DNA of 64,000 bases from Seriola aureovittata (GCF_021018895.1 NC_079387.1:11408542-11472541), one strand, 5' to 3'. Shown: positions 1 through 13,010, counted from the stretch's first letter. Numbers and translations: made by a program. Notes: generated by a model not told the origin, from the letters alone.

Positions 1-1304
1 GCCTCGTGTGTGTGAGGCAGCAGCTGATCATGTGATCCATGTTCCGACTGAAGGTTGTTTCTTTAATATCACATATTTTGCCTCAGCAGTGAGGAAACAT
101 ACAAACGACCTGAGTTATTATCATACGGACTCTCAGCTCCGTTTTCCCGCCTCAGACCCCCACCAGGACAAACACGGGTTATCTCCAGAAACAACACGTT
201 ACCTGCCGCAGGCCGTTATCCTGCGGCTCAGTGAAGGTTACTGCTGATGACCTGCAGCCTCTTCCAGCTCCACACAGGAATCCTAAAAATGTGCAAGCTT
301 CACCCCCACCCCCAGCCCCACCCCCCACCCCCAGACTGCTAAACCTGTAAGTCGACCTCCAAGGCCGCGATCAGAGACCTGGAGACCCCCCCCCCCCAGT
401 GCCTGAGGAAAGGTCGTGAAAACCCTGAAACCAGGACAAAGACTGAAGCTTCTCTCTCACTGTGTCTTTATTTAAAACACCTCAAAGCAGAGGTGCAGGC
501 GTCGCTGACTCGGCTCCTACAGGTGAGAACACACCCCCAAAGCTCAGGTGAGTAACTGAGGCTACAACACTATGATGTAACATCTACATCACAATGACCG
601 AGTCAGTTTATCAAGACAAGGACACTCACTGTGAGAGGCTGGAAACACGACCTGAAACCTTCACAATCAAGGCCGTATTTACCTGGTACTGGCTAAAACA
701 TGTGACTCAGAGCAGGAACGTCTGCTCAGGTTGTCACAGGTGTAAACAGGAAGTAGACTGTCTCCTCTGCAGTTGGTTAGTCGCACAAAAAAGTAAGAAG
801 GAGGATCAGCAAACACAGGTATAGTGGTCAAATTTGCTTTCACCAGTGGTGATGGAAGATGAGGTCTCAGTCTGTACACACTACAACACAACCCCAGAGT
901 TTTCAGAATAAAACACAACCCCAGAGTTTTCAGAATAAAACACAACCCCAGAGTTTTCAGAATAAAACCAGACCAGCAGTGTTTCCAAAACTCTGAGTTT
1001 TGGGGGGACGGTGTGGACGGGAGGAGGAAACGTAGGAAAAGAGATGAGTTTTAAAACGAAGACGCAGACACACACTGAGCTGCAGAGGTGTCAACATGTG
1101 AAACTCCTGCTGCTGCAGCTGGAAGCTCCAACATCTGGAGGGAGGCTGGCAGAGAAACAGTGAAGGACTCGACAGGAAGACATACATCTGTCTGTCTGTC
1201 TGAACAGAACAGACCCACTTCCTCTCTCGTCATGTTTTCCATCGGCCCCATCGTGATGGAAAGAGGATGCTGACGGGGTGTGTTGTTTGCATTGGTGTAA
1301 GTGT

Positions 1305-1348
<44 letters not shown>

Positions 1349-2078
1349 ATAAAAAGCACACACTGGTATCGTCAAGCTGTCAAAACCTGAGTGAAGCTGC
1401 AGTCATGTGACCAGACGTTTGGCACCTTCTCTTTAGGATGAAAACACGTTGTGATGTCCAGGCTGCTACTTCCTGTCTGACTACATTTTCCCCCCAGCTG
1501 CTATTTTAAAGCCCTTTTTCCTGCTCACTTCTCTTTTTCTGGACGTTTTTCTTCTTGTTTCCACTGGAAAAAATCATTTCTCTCTTGTTTGTCTTTGATT
1601 CTCGCCTCTTTTGTTTCAAGGTGAGAAGGTTTTATTCCTGCTGAGGGACGATGTTTCGTTCTCTCCTGCACAAATGAGTCGTTTCTGTCTCGTTGCTTCG
1701 GTTCTTTAAAATCAGTTACAGGTTTTTGTCACTGAAGGAGAAAAAAACTGGAAACTAAAGCTCAGAGTAATGAAAGACAAACAGCAGCGGCTGGTCGTCA
1801 CTGACACAACCAAACATCACCCTGCTGTCCAAAACAAACAACACACACACACACACATCCTGAACCTTCCTCCCTGACTGCTGCAGCCCACACACACACA
1901 CACACACACACTCTTTGTGGATCCATCCACTTTAAAATCAATGTTTAAAGAATAAAAGACACACGATAAGGTCAGAGGGCCCCAACCTGAGGCTCAGGGG
2001 CTCAGAAAGGGCCCAAAGTTACATGTAATGAGGTCACAGGATAATTAAATGACTAGCAGAGTGATCAGACATGTTTAC
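1..2078. other. agap1 intron: dispersed repeat copy and GT microsatellite, no gene seen
   Basis: If the agap1 assignment is right, this is intron between the long first exon and exon 2, which lies off the window. It holds repeat family copy A (about 730-1075), a GT array at about 1303-1345 and short CA runs at about 1840-1910. Its small open frames match nothing I know. Confidence 0.6.
730..1075 (-). repeat. Dispersed repeat family, copy A, with three 27-bp internal units
   Basis: Read on the minus strand, it has the blocks TTTTAAAACTCATCTCTTTT, CCTACGTTTCCTCCTCCCGTCC, three GGGGTTGTGTTTTATTCTG-type 27-bp units (plus strand 891-969), GAGACCTCATCTTCC and CAGAGGAGACAGTCTACTTCC. The same blocks occur in order at 4590-5090, 33507-33685 and 37440-37630. 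It is probably a non-autonomous fish transposon, and no terminal repeats were fixed. Confidence 0.8.
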
Positions 2079-3285
2079 CGTCAGTGCTTCCTCCGTTCAT
2101 GCTCTCCGTGCTGGACTGTGACAGCGCCGTCCTCCTGCTCCGCCGGAGGGATCGGTTGGTGCTGGGGCTTCCCACCGGTGTGGATGTGGACGCCCCGTCC
2201 CTCCTGGAGAAGATCCCGCTGAAGAAGCGAACCAGACGCCTCTCGCTGGAGCGACCTCCCCCTCCCCGCAGCAGGAACCCCCCTCCCGATCCGTCCTTCT
2301 CGGCCGACAGCCGCAGCAGGTCGCTGTTGTCCAGCGTCCGGTTCTTGTTGCCTCGCGCTCTCTCCCAGCGGCTCAGCTCAGACATGGAGTCCGTCTTGTT
2401 GAGGACGGCCCCGACCTCCAGAGTCCTGCTCTTCTCCCTGGTCAGGTCGCTGTGGCGGGAAGCTGGGAGCACAACAGCCGGCTCCGGGTCCTTCTCGCCT
2501 TCGTCCGGCCCGGCGTCTCGGCTGATGCAGCCGGAGCTGCTGTGGTGTTTGTCTTTGGAGAGCGCCCGCAGTCGCAGCAGCTCGCCGCCCGTCCAGTGCC
2601 TGAAGCTGAAGCTGCGGCGCAGCAGGCCGGGCGGCCGCTTCAGGGGAGGGGTGTCAGGAGAGGAAACTTTGGCTGCTTTGCCGTTACTTTTGGAGTGGGG
2701 CATCTTCCCCTCAGCGTTCGGAGGAGGATCAGAGCTCCTCTCCTCCATGCTCTTGGCTTTCAGGAGTCTCTTCCTCTTGGTGACGCTGCCGTTCTCCACC
2801 GCAGCGTCTGTCTGTGGAGCTTCCGAGCAAATCTCCTCCTGAGGTCTGAGTGAATCCTCTGCTTCCTGCTGCCCGCTCTCGCTCTGAGAGTCCTCCTGAC
2901 TCTGAGGGGAAACGCTCTCGGGCGCCTCTTTGCCATGTTCTGCCACAGGGCTGGTGGCCTGCTCCTTCAGCTCCTTCTGTAGCTGATGTTTCCTGGATAT
3001 CTTCAGCCTCCCCAGCTCCAGCTGCCCCGTGCTGAACGTCCTGAAGTTCCTCATGTAGCCGTGTGACGATGAGAACTCGTCCGACTCGTCCTCCACCTCC
3101 TTCAGCTGCTCCAGCAGGCCGCCACGCTGGAGCTCCACCGAGCCCTCCCGCCTGAAGGAGCCCACCTTGGGGTTCTCCGCTCGGCGGGGGCCCGACCCTC
3201 CTCCCCCATCATCCAAACTCTCCCTCTTCACCAAGGTGAGGGAGATGCGGTACACGGTCTTCCTCTGAGGCGTGCCCCTCTCCAT
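2079..3285 (-). CDS. agap1: Probable alternative long first coding exon of agap1 (402 codons plus 1 base)
   Basis: A 402-codon open stretch runs from an ATG at 3285 (start MERGTPQRKTVYRIS) to a clean splice donor, GACG|GTAAAC, at 2079/2078. The ATG has A at -3 and G at +4. An in-frame ATG 33 bases upstream (3318) has a weak context, so MERG is preferred. The protein is hydrophilic and low in recognisable folds. It carries a basic LLRRSFSFRHW segment, a KDKHHSSSG segment, and a Ser/Arg-rich end with RLVRFFSGIFSRR. The exon ends in phase 1 with a single G, exactly like the canonical agap1 first exon 42 kb upstream on the same strand, so both can join the same next exon. AGAP/PIKE family members are known to have long N-terminal isoforms. 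Assignment to agap1 rests on strand, phase and position, not on a recognised domain. The alternative is an independent gene whose remaining exons lie left of the window. Confidence 0.62.
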
Positions 3286-3399
3286 CCTTTCAGAGCAGTG
3301 ACTGTCCAGAAGGTACATCTGTGTCTGCAGAAACCTCGACCTGGGCTGATGAACTTTACTAAACAATCACAGACCCTCCACTTCTCTAGAACATCTGTA

Positions 3400-4190
3400 T
3401 CATATACTGTAAATGCAGATTCAGATTGCTGCTGGTGTTCTCTGCCAACTAACCTCTGGATTAAACTCCAACATCAACGTTAAACTGGTTCAGCAGCAGC
3501 AGAGAAAAGATCCAGATGTGCAAACAGCGCGGACTTTGACGCAGGAAACACATTCCGGTTTCATCCCAGCGGAATTTAAACTGGCAACAAATGCAACAAA
3601 CAGGCAGAGCAGCGCGTCCTCCGCCGCTCTCCTCGGGCTCTCTGCAGCGCTCTGTCCGGAACACTGATGCGACCCCCGGCCTGAAAAAGCACTTTTCCTG
3701 CCCGGACTGACGAAGTCTCTAGCACCGGGAGTCCTCCACCGTGAGTCCCGCAGACAGCTCTGGATCCTGCTCCGGGATCCGCGTCTCCATTACAAACAAA
3801 ACGGAGGGGTAAATATTATTCTAGAGCCGCGTCCCGGACGGTGCCAGTGCGTCGTCTCCCATTGTGTGCGCACATCCCCCGCAGCGCAGCGCAGACAGCC
3901 GAGCCTCTTCCCCCTCAAACCGGCTTCAATTGTGATTTAAATGTCGCTGTGTTGAGAGCGGAGGACCCGGGCCTCCCTCCCCTCCTCTGCTGCGATCACT
4001 CCGGCTTCAACCCCCCTGACAGCGACACAAGCTCGGCAGCCGCGGTCCCATTCCCTCCTCCGGTGCTCTCCGCTCCGCCTGCACTCCGCTCCACACACCG
4101 AGCACGGCAGCACGGCGGGGGGGAGGGCGGGAAAACACGGAGCGGAGTCCGTGCAGAGACTGGATCGGGATCTGGAGCTGACAACGGGAT
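3400..4190 (-). promoter_or_regulatory. agap1: CpG-rich region upstream of the long agap1 exon (candidate alternative promoter and 5'UTR)
   Basis: The stretch from about 3600 to 4180 is rich in CpG and GC, unlike the AT-rich flanks. It lies directly upstream, on the minus strand, of the long exon at 2079-3285. No TATA box is obvious. The small open frames on both strands here look like by-products of high GC and are not called as genes. This is inferred to be the promoter and 5'UTR of the long isoform. The transcription start cannot be fixed from sequence alone. Confidence 0.5.
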
Positions 4191-4589
4191 CCTAACTCAT
4201 TCATAAGCATTCTTCTTTCTTTAACTCACGTCATCTTACACACAGTTTCTCATATTCAAACACACACTCACAGGCTGTTATTACACTCACAGTGAGGAGT
4301 AATAACACATGTAATTACCCGATCAAAGAGTAAGAGGAAATGTTCAGTCTCAGCTCTCAGTGCTTGATGACACACACACAAAGTACACAGGTTTGATCCC
4401 CAGCTCTAATTACAATCACTTCGTACTGTTGCAGGTAGATACAGGTAGATACAGGTAGATACCTCAGTACATCACAACATCTCAGTCAGATCCACTCGGA
4501 GGAAAAAGGGTCCAGTCAGGAGAAATATAAACGTCTGTACCTCACAACAAACTGTATCTGCACAAACACTGATTCAGGCGGCGTCTGCA

Positions 4590-5090
4590 CCGCTACGTCT
4601 TCCTTTCAAAACTCTTCTCCTACGTTTCCTCCTCCGTCCACACGACCCCGGAGCTTCCATTCCCCGAGGACAGAGACTTTAAGAAACACTGCTGACCCCG
4701 TTTTATTTTGAAAACTCTGGGGTTGTGATTTATTCTGAAAACTCTGGGGCTGTGTTTTATTTTGAAAACTCTGGGGTTGTGTTTTATTTTGGAAACTCTG
4801 GGGTTGTGTTTTATTCTGAAAACTCTGAGGTTGTGTTTTATTTTGAAAGCTCTGGGGTTGTGTTGTAGTCTGGACAGAAAGTGAGACCTTTGTAATCGAT
4901 GAGGTCACAGCCAGGGTCTCTCCTGATTGGCTCTCATCAGCCTGGACTACCAGTGGTGAAAACAACATGATGATGAACGACAGTGTCACTGACCTTGTTG
5001 TCTTTGCAGCTGCTGTTCACTTACATTTTCTGTTTTAATGCTACAGCTGCAGAGGAGATAATCTACTTCCTGTTTACACCGGCTCGCACA
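4590..5090 (+). repeat. Dispersed repeat family, copy B, with six 27-bp internal units
   Basis: It has the same block order as the copy at 730-1075 but on the plus strand, with six 27-bp units at about 4701-4864. It ends with GCAGAGGAGATAATCTACTTCC and TTTACACC. The array carries minor substitutions (TTTTATTTTG versus TTTATTCTG). Confidence 0.8.
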
Positions 5091-6611
5091 CGCTCAGTGC
5101 AGGTGACTGCTCAGGTATGTGTGTGTTTTCAGGTGTGTTAGTTGTGTGAAAGACGCCTTGGTTGTACAACAACTTTACAGCCACTGTGCAAATACATTTC
5201 ACAGCCACGAACTTAAAAGGAGTGAAACACGTCGGTCACATGATCCCAGAGCAAAATGTGACACGTTCAAATGCCTTTTTTCATCCAATGAACAGAGAGA
5301 TTCACGTCACTGTCACAGAAAACTGGAAATACTCAATATAAGAAGCTGGAATCAGAGTTCCTCCTTTAAAAAAAGACTCAATTGATTATTGGAAGAGTTG
5401 CTGATTAATGATCTCAGCATTAATCAGCTCCACACTCAGCGTCCTTGTATTTAGGTCAGCAGGACACCTCCAGGTTCACAGAGGCTCCAGCTCGTGTTTT
5501 ACAGTCTGCAGTGGTGTCTGTGGAGGGGGTGGAGCCTCCTCCTCCTCCTCTCTGTCAGTCAAGCTCTTTAAAGCCTCCCGGGCAGCAATGGAGGCTCAGA
5601 CTCACACCGATATCAGATCTGCAGCAGCTCAGAGCTGGACACACACCTGACAGAGTTATTTACCTGTGTGGACTGAAGCTGCAGGAACACAGGTTCACGA
5701 CTTTACTGAACAATATTCAACTTTCCTGCTCAGGAAACATCCGCACATGTTCCTGCTCAGCTTCTTCTGCACGAACGTCCCTCTGATCTACTTTAAAAAC
5801 AGGTTTCCTTTGCTCGTGGACACTCTGGCACCAGGATCCATCCACTAACCCTGCGATCGAACCAAAGGTCTGAAGACACTGCAGCTGTGGCTCGAGTCCA
5901 AAACCAGCTTCTTAGGAATATCTCCAGTGCTTGTTTTTACTGGCTGCTCATATTTACTATAACTGTGCGACTCAGACACCTGAGACACCACCTGCCTGAC
6001 AGCGACACCTCACCTCCCCGGTCACAGGGACTCTGACCTGCACCCTGAGGCCGTCACAGTCACGTGGGTGGCTGGTCCTGGAAGAAGGTAACAACATGAA
6101 CATGAACTTCACGTGTGCTTTCTTCCTGAGCGAGTCCACGTCACACACACACACTCATCTGATTTCAATCTCACACTCATCATGGAAATCTTCTGCTTTA
6201 GACTTTTACCCATAATTAATCAACCAATCAATCAGTCGACATGTTTTGCGTCCGCAGGTGCTTCTTTAAAATATTTAAGGTGGACTTGGAAAGTGACGAC
6301 TCTGCTGTTGTGACGAGGCTCCGTCTCTTTGATCAGCTCCGACATTAAAATCTGTCTTCCAAGTGAAATCCTGAGCGGAGACTCATTTTCTCAGCACTTC
6401 CTTTCATCCTCTCCTTCCATCTCTCAAGTGCCTCCCTTCATCTCAGAGGAGGAGGAGGAGGCTGCGGGGGGGGGGATTAAACCTCCCCCTCCACCTCCAC
6501 TTCACCAAAACTCGGCCTCCTACGCCTTGTGGATTATTACTGGGATTAATCAAGATTAGAGAAAAAGCAGCCGGCGGCAACTTTCTCCTTTCACCTCCAC
6601 ACTTTTTGGGT

Positions 6612-6670
<59 letters not shown>

Positions 6671-6847
6671 GATGTGTTTGCACATGTACAGAGTGAAGCA
6701 CTGACACACTCCTCTAATTTACTCCCTGTCTTCTCTCCCTCGTCTTTCTGCCTCTGTGTCGTTTCTGGATGTGCGACACCGAACATCAAACGCACCTTCA
6801 AAAGACCCCCACCTGACGGCTGCATCAGTGGCACATGAAAGCAGACG

Positions 6848-6880
<33 letters not shown>

Positions 6881-7648
6881 GCTGCCACATTGTAAACACA
6901 CAGCTGGACAGAGAAGCGGTGTGAGTGTGTGTTCAGGTATGAGACGGTAAATGAGACGCCAACGTGCAGTTCTCATATCAAGTCTCTGATGTGAGAGACT
7001 TACCCACAATCCCACAGGTGCCGAAGTCACGATGAACAATCATTATTGTTCTTGAAAAGAGTAAAAAGTGCGAAGGTTTTTTTTAATTATAACTCATTAA
7101 AACTGATTATTACAAAGATTGAGCTGCTAAACGTCAACAGGTTAAAACAAACTGGACCTGAGGAAACGAGCTGCTGCACCAACAGTTTAGGAATCAGTCT
7201 GTTGTTAAACTCCATCAGTTACAGACCTGCAGAGCAGCAACTGTAGAAAATGATGAATTATCATTTAAATCACAACAGAAACAGTTGATGGACGAACTAG
7301 CAGCTTTCTGTCAGAAATCACATCAAAAATATGAATTTCTTCTTGAGTCTCGATCAGGATTTTGAGCGGCCGCTGCTCATGAACGCATCGTCACTCCATC
7401 AGTCACCTGACTGGCTGCTGACTGACATGGATCATTGACATCGAGCTGTGCAAGTCAATTTTCTCAACTTCAAAATGTCCTGAAGGTAGAAAACTGATCT
7501 GAAATCAATATGAAATAATAATAAGAATCACAAAGAGCTCCGCCCTGCTCCTCCTCATTAACAGGCAGAGGACAAAGACTCCTCCTCACTAATTCCAGTC
7601 CAGACCATGAATTCTGCTTCAATTAACCCACTTGTGTGAGTGAGTCCA

Positions 7649-7650
<2 letters not shown>

Positions 7651-7704
<54 letters not shown>
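7651..7704. repeat. Uninterrupted G homopolymer, 54 bases
   Basis: Fifty-four consecutive G residues on the plus strand follow TGAGTCCAGA. Such runs are prone to length error in sequencing, so the true length is uncertain. Confidence 0.9.
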
Positions 7705-7705
<1 letters not shown>

Positions 7706-8364
7706 AGCAGGGGGGTCATGAGCACCGACACCAAACCTGTGGTAAAACCTCAACGTGTTTATCAGACGCTGAAGATTCTGGAACGTCTTTACGTCCGATT
7801 GTAGAGAAACAATAGAAAACTACATTTCAGGAATCAGCTGCTGCAGGTCGGAGGTGAACGTCTTGCTCAAGGGCACTCAGACGAGATGAGAGCTCTGCAG
7901 AGGTGTCAGAGGTCAAAGAGGCGCTGCTGACTCTTTGCTGTTCCATGGACAAACGACGCGCCGCCTCCCGGAGGTCGCTCACAAACTCCCCGTCCTCCAA
8001 CAACAGCTTCAGTTTCTGATGAGGTCACAGAGGCAAAATGAAACGCAACACAATCTGCTCAGAGGCATCAATTAGTGGTGGAGGAAACATTTCTGCAGCG
8101 CACAGTCTGTCAGCGGAGAGAGGCCGGAGAGTCGCTGTTGTTCCTCTGCTTTCTTTTTCTTTTTCTGGAGCGTCAGGCTGTAATTGTGGCTCAACCCCGA
8201 CTGAGCTCAAGTCAAATAAAAATGTACGGCTTCGTTCCTGACTGCGCGGCTCATGGCAGCAGAGACCGAGAGGCCTCTCTCTCTGCTGCACTCACACTGC
8301 CCGACCCGAAGATCAGCAACCGATGATTATTGTTTTGATCAATCGACTCATCAACTGGTCGACA

Positions 8365-8590
8365 AAACGAAACGAGCTACAATCACCTCCTCCTCCCGTC
8401 AGACCAGCCCCACGTTACATCTCTGTTTATCCAGAGTCACACACAATATGAACCGTTTGGGTTCACTGACCTTGACCTTTGACCTTTAGCCACCAAATTA
8501 GAAGAAGTTCCCTGAAGGTGTCGACGTACAGTCGGACAACCTGAAAACAAAATGGCTGCTGCCTGTTGGCCTGCAGAGGAATAAATAAAA
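8365..8590 (+). mobile_element. Dispersed fish repeat with TGACCTTTGACC motifs, short copy
   Basis: CTACAATCACCTCCTCCTCCC, CGTTACATCTCTGTTTATCC, CTTGACCTTTGACCTTTAG, AGAAGTTCCCTGAAGGTGT and CAACCTGAAAACAAAATGGC match the order in the longer copy at 40925-41430. One internal unit is missing. It looks non-coding and non-autonomous, and the family class is not recognised with certainty. Confidence 0.7.
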
Positions 8591-9059
8591 CAGTGAAGAG
8601 TTTCCCGTGTGAACATCTTGTTTTGTCCACGGCTGCAGAATCTTCAGTTTCAGCATCTCACTGCACTGAATCAATACTTTTATCCCTTATACTTTGACTG
8701 CAGCTCTCAGTGCTGAGCACTCTGCAGCACAAAGGGACAAAACTGTGATGCAACTGGCTCCGACTGCAGTTTGAGATATTTTTAAATGAATAGATTTCAG
8801 CTCCAGAGATTTAGAAAAACAAACTCCAGCGCTGTTTAAAGTCTGTCTTACAGGTGTTCAGGTGTGGACGTGTGGCAACTAGAAGTACGAGGGCAAAGAC
8901 TGTCCTCCTGTAAGAGACGAGCCCACAGCTCGTCTGTGCAGCACGTTGTTATGACATCATAGAAAGGTTTTGTTGCTAGGCGACACCTAGTGGTCGTAGT
9001 GATGATGACAGGAGCGGAGGGGGAAGTGTCGGTGACAGAGCCCACGTCAGGAGGAGGTG

Positions 9060-9390
9060 GTGGTGGATGGACGGTGTTTGATTCCCATGTTGTTTCCATC
9101 GTCCATGACCGTTCATTGTTATTATTGTAACCATGGCAACAAAGATCGTCTAATGTTGAGGACGTACTTATTCAAACCCAAATCACCATCTTTTCCTAAA
9201 CCTAACCAAGCCGTGACGGTTACTGTAGTAACCATGGCGACGATCAGTACACCGCTTTCGGTCCAGTGGCATGTTTATTATGGTAACCATGACAACCAGA
9301 GCCCGGTACGCCCCTATTTAAAGAGACACTCCTCTGGGTCGTATCAGAGCGTTGGAAACAAAAACGTCCTGTGGAGTTTTTGATGAAACG
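9060..9390 (+). repeat. Interspersed repeat with TTTTCCTAAACCTAACCAAG and three GTAACCATG motifs
   Basis: TTTTCCTAAACCTAACCAAG is a phrase common in percomorph interspersed repeats. Three GTAACCATGRCRAC motifs lie at 9127, 9228 and 9283. The open frame of about 100 codons through it shows no known domain. Confidence 0.5.
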
Positions 9391-10779
9391 GATTCCAAAC
9401 TTATCTTTTATTGTGAAAGGGTCAAAGGGTCAACCTTTTCCTGTGAGGTGAAGAACCTGCTGCTGACTGTTGTAAGTGTTCATTAGCTTTTCTGATTGGC
9501 TGAGTCACACGCTGTGGTAAACGCTGCTGGAGGAGGAGGAGGAGGAAGAAGAGGAGGAGGAGGAGAGGAGGAGGAGGAGGCCTAAAGTTTGAATCAAAGT
9601 GAAGCAAATTGAAGGAGTGCGAAGGTCTGCAGGGCGTTAATCTGTCTACAGGTCTCTGGAGAGCCTGAGGTCCTTATCAGGACCTGCAGCTCCACCCCCC
9701 CCCCCCACCCCCCCATCCTCCTGACCCCACCTCCACCCTGCAGTGAGAGTGGAGCGGCAGCATCACAGCAGCTCCTCTGATGCTGTTTACAACACAGGAG
9801 CGAGGAGCAGCTGGACATTTGAAATGGAGATCAGTAAAATCAGAAAGGTGAAGCGGGTCGACTACAGCAGGCGGGTGGAGACTCACAGCTGAGAGGGGGA
9901 ATGAAAAGACGGAGGTGAAGGAAGAAAACAAACAGCGAGAAAACAAACATCTGTACGACAAAACGCACGGCGCCGGATTCATATTATTATATGTGATCAT
10001 ATTGTGCAGCAGGTTCATCCGTCTGATGCGTCTCCACCTCCATCACATGAAATATGTATCAGACAGAATGATTCTGATTCTGCGTGTTCATTACTTCCTC
10101 ATTACATTTCTCCACAGACACGACCACAGATATTGATTATAGATGGATGACACAGATGTTGCTGTGCAGGACTGAACAGGTATTTAATGTTGGTCGGACA
10201 GTTGTGGACGGAGGTTCTGGTCCTGGGTGGATGTTTACGGTTCAGCAGGGATTTATGCTGACTCAGGACAGGAGTGGATTAGAGCATCTTGAATTATTTT
10301 AGAAGGAGCTGAAATCTCCAGGTTTAACAGGAGATTTCATAGATTTAAAGTTCTGGACCTTTTCTGTTGTCAGTGTAAATAAAAATCTCCTGAACGCCTG
10401 TTTATTCTGACGTTCATGATCCTTTTCTTCTTGTTTCACTGATTGAGTTTGTGAGAGGATTTTATTCAGACTGCTGAGCCTTCCTCCGGTCTGGAGCCGC
10501 AGCCGAGGATTATTTTCATTATTGATTATTCAACCGAGCGTCTCAGCTTCCTGCAGTCTGAGGCGACGTCTTGTTTTGTCTCTTCATCAGGATAAAATCC
10601 AAATAAATTCAGTTTCTACTGAGAAACTGAGAAGCAAATCCTCGAATTTGAGAAACTGAATTTTTAACATTTCACTTTAGAATCGACTGAAACTATGAAT
10701 GAAAAATCTGAAATGTCCATTATCAAGCACAAGTTTAAGTTTGGGTTTAAACCCAATATTAAAGAGAGTAAAAATTAAA

Positions 10780-10894
10780 CACACACACACACACACACAC
10801 ACACTTACTGTACAACAGGTTAATCGGAAACAAGGTGCCACTGTGACAGTCATGTTTAACAAACACACAGCGGGGAGCACTATAATCAAACATG

Positions 10895-10975
<81 letters not shown>

Positions 10976-11139
10976 CTTCTCCTGCAGGAGTTTTTTTCCC
11001 TGCATCAAAGACTGAGGGAGCGGCAGGAGGTACGACTCCCCTACACTTCGCCTCGCTCCCCGGGAGACAGGGAAAATGGGTCAGTTAGCAGAGGAGGGGG
11101 AGGAGCAGAGGGAGGCCCCCTGCTGGCAGGAGGAGGCAT

Positions 11140-11195
<56 letters not shown>

Positions 11196-11290
11196 AAACA
11201 CACAGAAACTCATAAAAATGCAGTGGAGAGATTGTTTCACTGAACTGGGAGTGTCTGAGCACACACACATGGTAACACATGTGCTATTAC

Positions 11291-11332
<42 letters not shown>
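10780..11332. repeat. Cluster of four CA microsatellites
   Basis: CA arrays lie at about 10780-10803, 10898-10973, 11142-11193 and 11293-11332, separated by 50-170 bases of unique sequence. Open frames of Thr-His or Cys-Val repeats through them are artefacts. Confidence 0.9.
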
Positions 11333-11335
<3 letters not shown>

Positions 11336-11442
11336 ATCTGTATGCACACACATGACTCCATGAACCAAGAATAAAGAAATGTGGAGAATACCAAACAGGA
11401 AATACATACACACCTACTGCATTTTTGAAGACACACACACAC

Positions 11443-11556
11443 ACCTCAGCTTCCTTCAGGCTAATGCTAAGCTAACACACACCTCAGCTTCCTTCAGGCT
11501 AATGCTAAGCTAACACACACCTCAGCTTCCTTCAGGCTAATGCTAAGCTAACACAC
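11443..11556. repeat. 38-bp tandem repeat, three copies
   Basis: ACCTCAGCTTCCTTCAGGCT followed by AATGCTAAGCTAACACAC recurs with starts at 11443, 11481 and 11519. The three copies are almost identical, so the duplication is recent. Confidence 0.92.
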
Positions 11557-12010
11557 CCAAAAGCACAGAGGCCTCACTTCAACATCCAAAGCATCACGAC
11601 TGACCGGGAGCACGAATCAACCAATCACAGGATCGGATCATTGATCACGTGTTGCTGTTTTAACGATGCAGAAACGACAGGTAATGTGTTTTTAAAGGGC
11701 TCAGACAGGTGACAACACCTGGAGGAAGGTTCTCAGTTCTTACCTGTGATGACAGACAGGTGTGGACAGGTGAGCAGCAGCAGCAGCAGCAGCACATGAG
11801 GAGAGAAGAAGAGAGGAGAGGCCAATCAGAGCAGACATGAGACAAACAAGGATTTATCAACTGTCTCTGGGTTGAGTTTGACTGATCTGAACAGGTAGGA
11901 CACACCTGACACCTGACAACAAACAACACTCTGACATCATGAGCCGCTCAGGTGTGTTTCTCCTTCTGTGTTTGAGCTGCAACAACAACAAACTTCCTCA
12001 GGCTGCAGCG

Positions 12011-12011
<1 letters not shown>

Positions 12012-12088
<77 letters not shown>

Positions 12089-12174
12089 ACTCACAAAGAC
12101 ACGGTCAACACAAAGAAAAACACACTGATCGGCCTCACACAGACAGGTGACCTTGAATTGTTTGTTTAGACAAG

Positions 12175-12256
<82 letters not shown>

Positions 12257-12497
12257 AGCAGAGGCCAGGTGCTCTGACAGTTCACACAGGAGGAGGTAAA
12301 AATGAAGAGACGGAGGGGAGATAAGAGGAAGAAAAGAAAAGAAACAGAAAGAAAAGGAAAGGAAGGATATAAGGAAAGAAACAAGGAAAGGAAAGGAAAG
12401 GAATCTGCCCTGCCCCACCCTGTGTTCCAGACTCAGGGCTGTTGCCATGGCGACTGGTTTGGGGCTTGCACGGCTGGCTTGGCACTTGATGGGTCTG

Positions 12498-12532
<35 letters not shown>
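12012..12532. repeat. Three GT microsatellites
   Basis: GT arrays lie at about 12012-12083, 12176-12253 and 12500-12532. A GGAAAG-rich purine stretch (about 12300-12400) separates the last two. No gene is seen. Confidence 0.9.
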
Positions 12533-12534
<2 letters not shown>

Positions 12535-12673
12535 AGGGGAGGGGTTAAACAGGGAGGTGATGCTGAGCACAGACAGCAGAGACCAGAACCTGGACTCTGA
12601 GCTGGTCCTGATCCGGTTTGACCCCAGTCTGAGTCCATGTTCAAGGTTCGACACCTGAGTCCTGTCTGATACT

Positions 12674-13010
12674 TAATAATAATAATAATAATAAACTTAC
12701 TTATAGAGCACTTCTAAACAAGAGATCAGAGGGTTTTACAATAAAGAAAAATCAGATAGAAAAATAAAATCAAGGATTGAAGGACAATGAAAACAGAGAC
12801 AGCAGATGATAAATTATGTAAATGATATAAATAAAATAAAAACAGAAACCAGTCAGAAAAGTAAAATATGAGAGAATTCATTAAAGGCCAAGTTAAATAA
12901 ACAGTTTTTAAAGCGTAAGTGTTTCCTCTGCCTCGTTAATAATAATAATAAATATCTTTATTTATAGAGCACTTATCAAAAACTACATGTAACAAAGACA
13001 AAAAAATATC
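12674..13010. repeat. Two copies of an AT-rich 'TTTATAGAGCACTT' repeat tail
   Basis: AATAATAATAATA precedes CTTATAGAGCACTTCTAAAC at about 12690, and the same arrangement recurs with TTTATAGAGCACTTATCAAA at about 12958. This phrase is common at the 3' ends of fish retroposons. Elements are fragmentary and class is uncertain. Confidence 0.5.

Larger units (their letters stand above)
4200..8360. other. agap1 intron segment: repeats and microsatellites, no gene seen
   Basis: It contains three copies of AGGTAGATAC (about 4433-4462), repeat copy B, a CA array (about 6617-6666), a GT array (about 6849-6879) and a 54-base G run (7651-7704). None of the small open frames has a recognisable domain or splice support. 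Confidence 0.6.

Noticed and set aside
2084..2853. Plus-strand frames opposite the long agap1 exon
   Set aside because: They are antisense shadows of a GC-rich coding exon. The minus strand has the good start context and splice donor.
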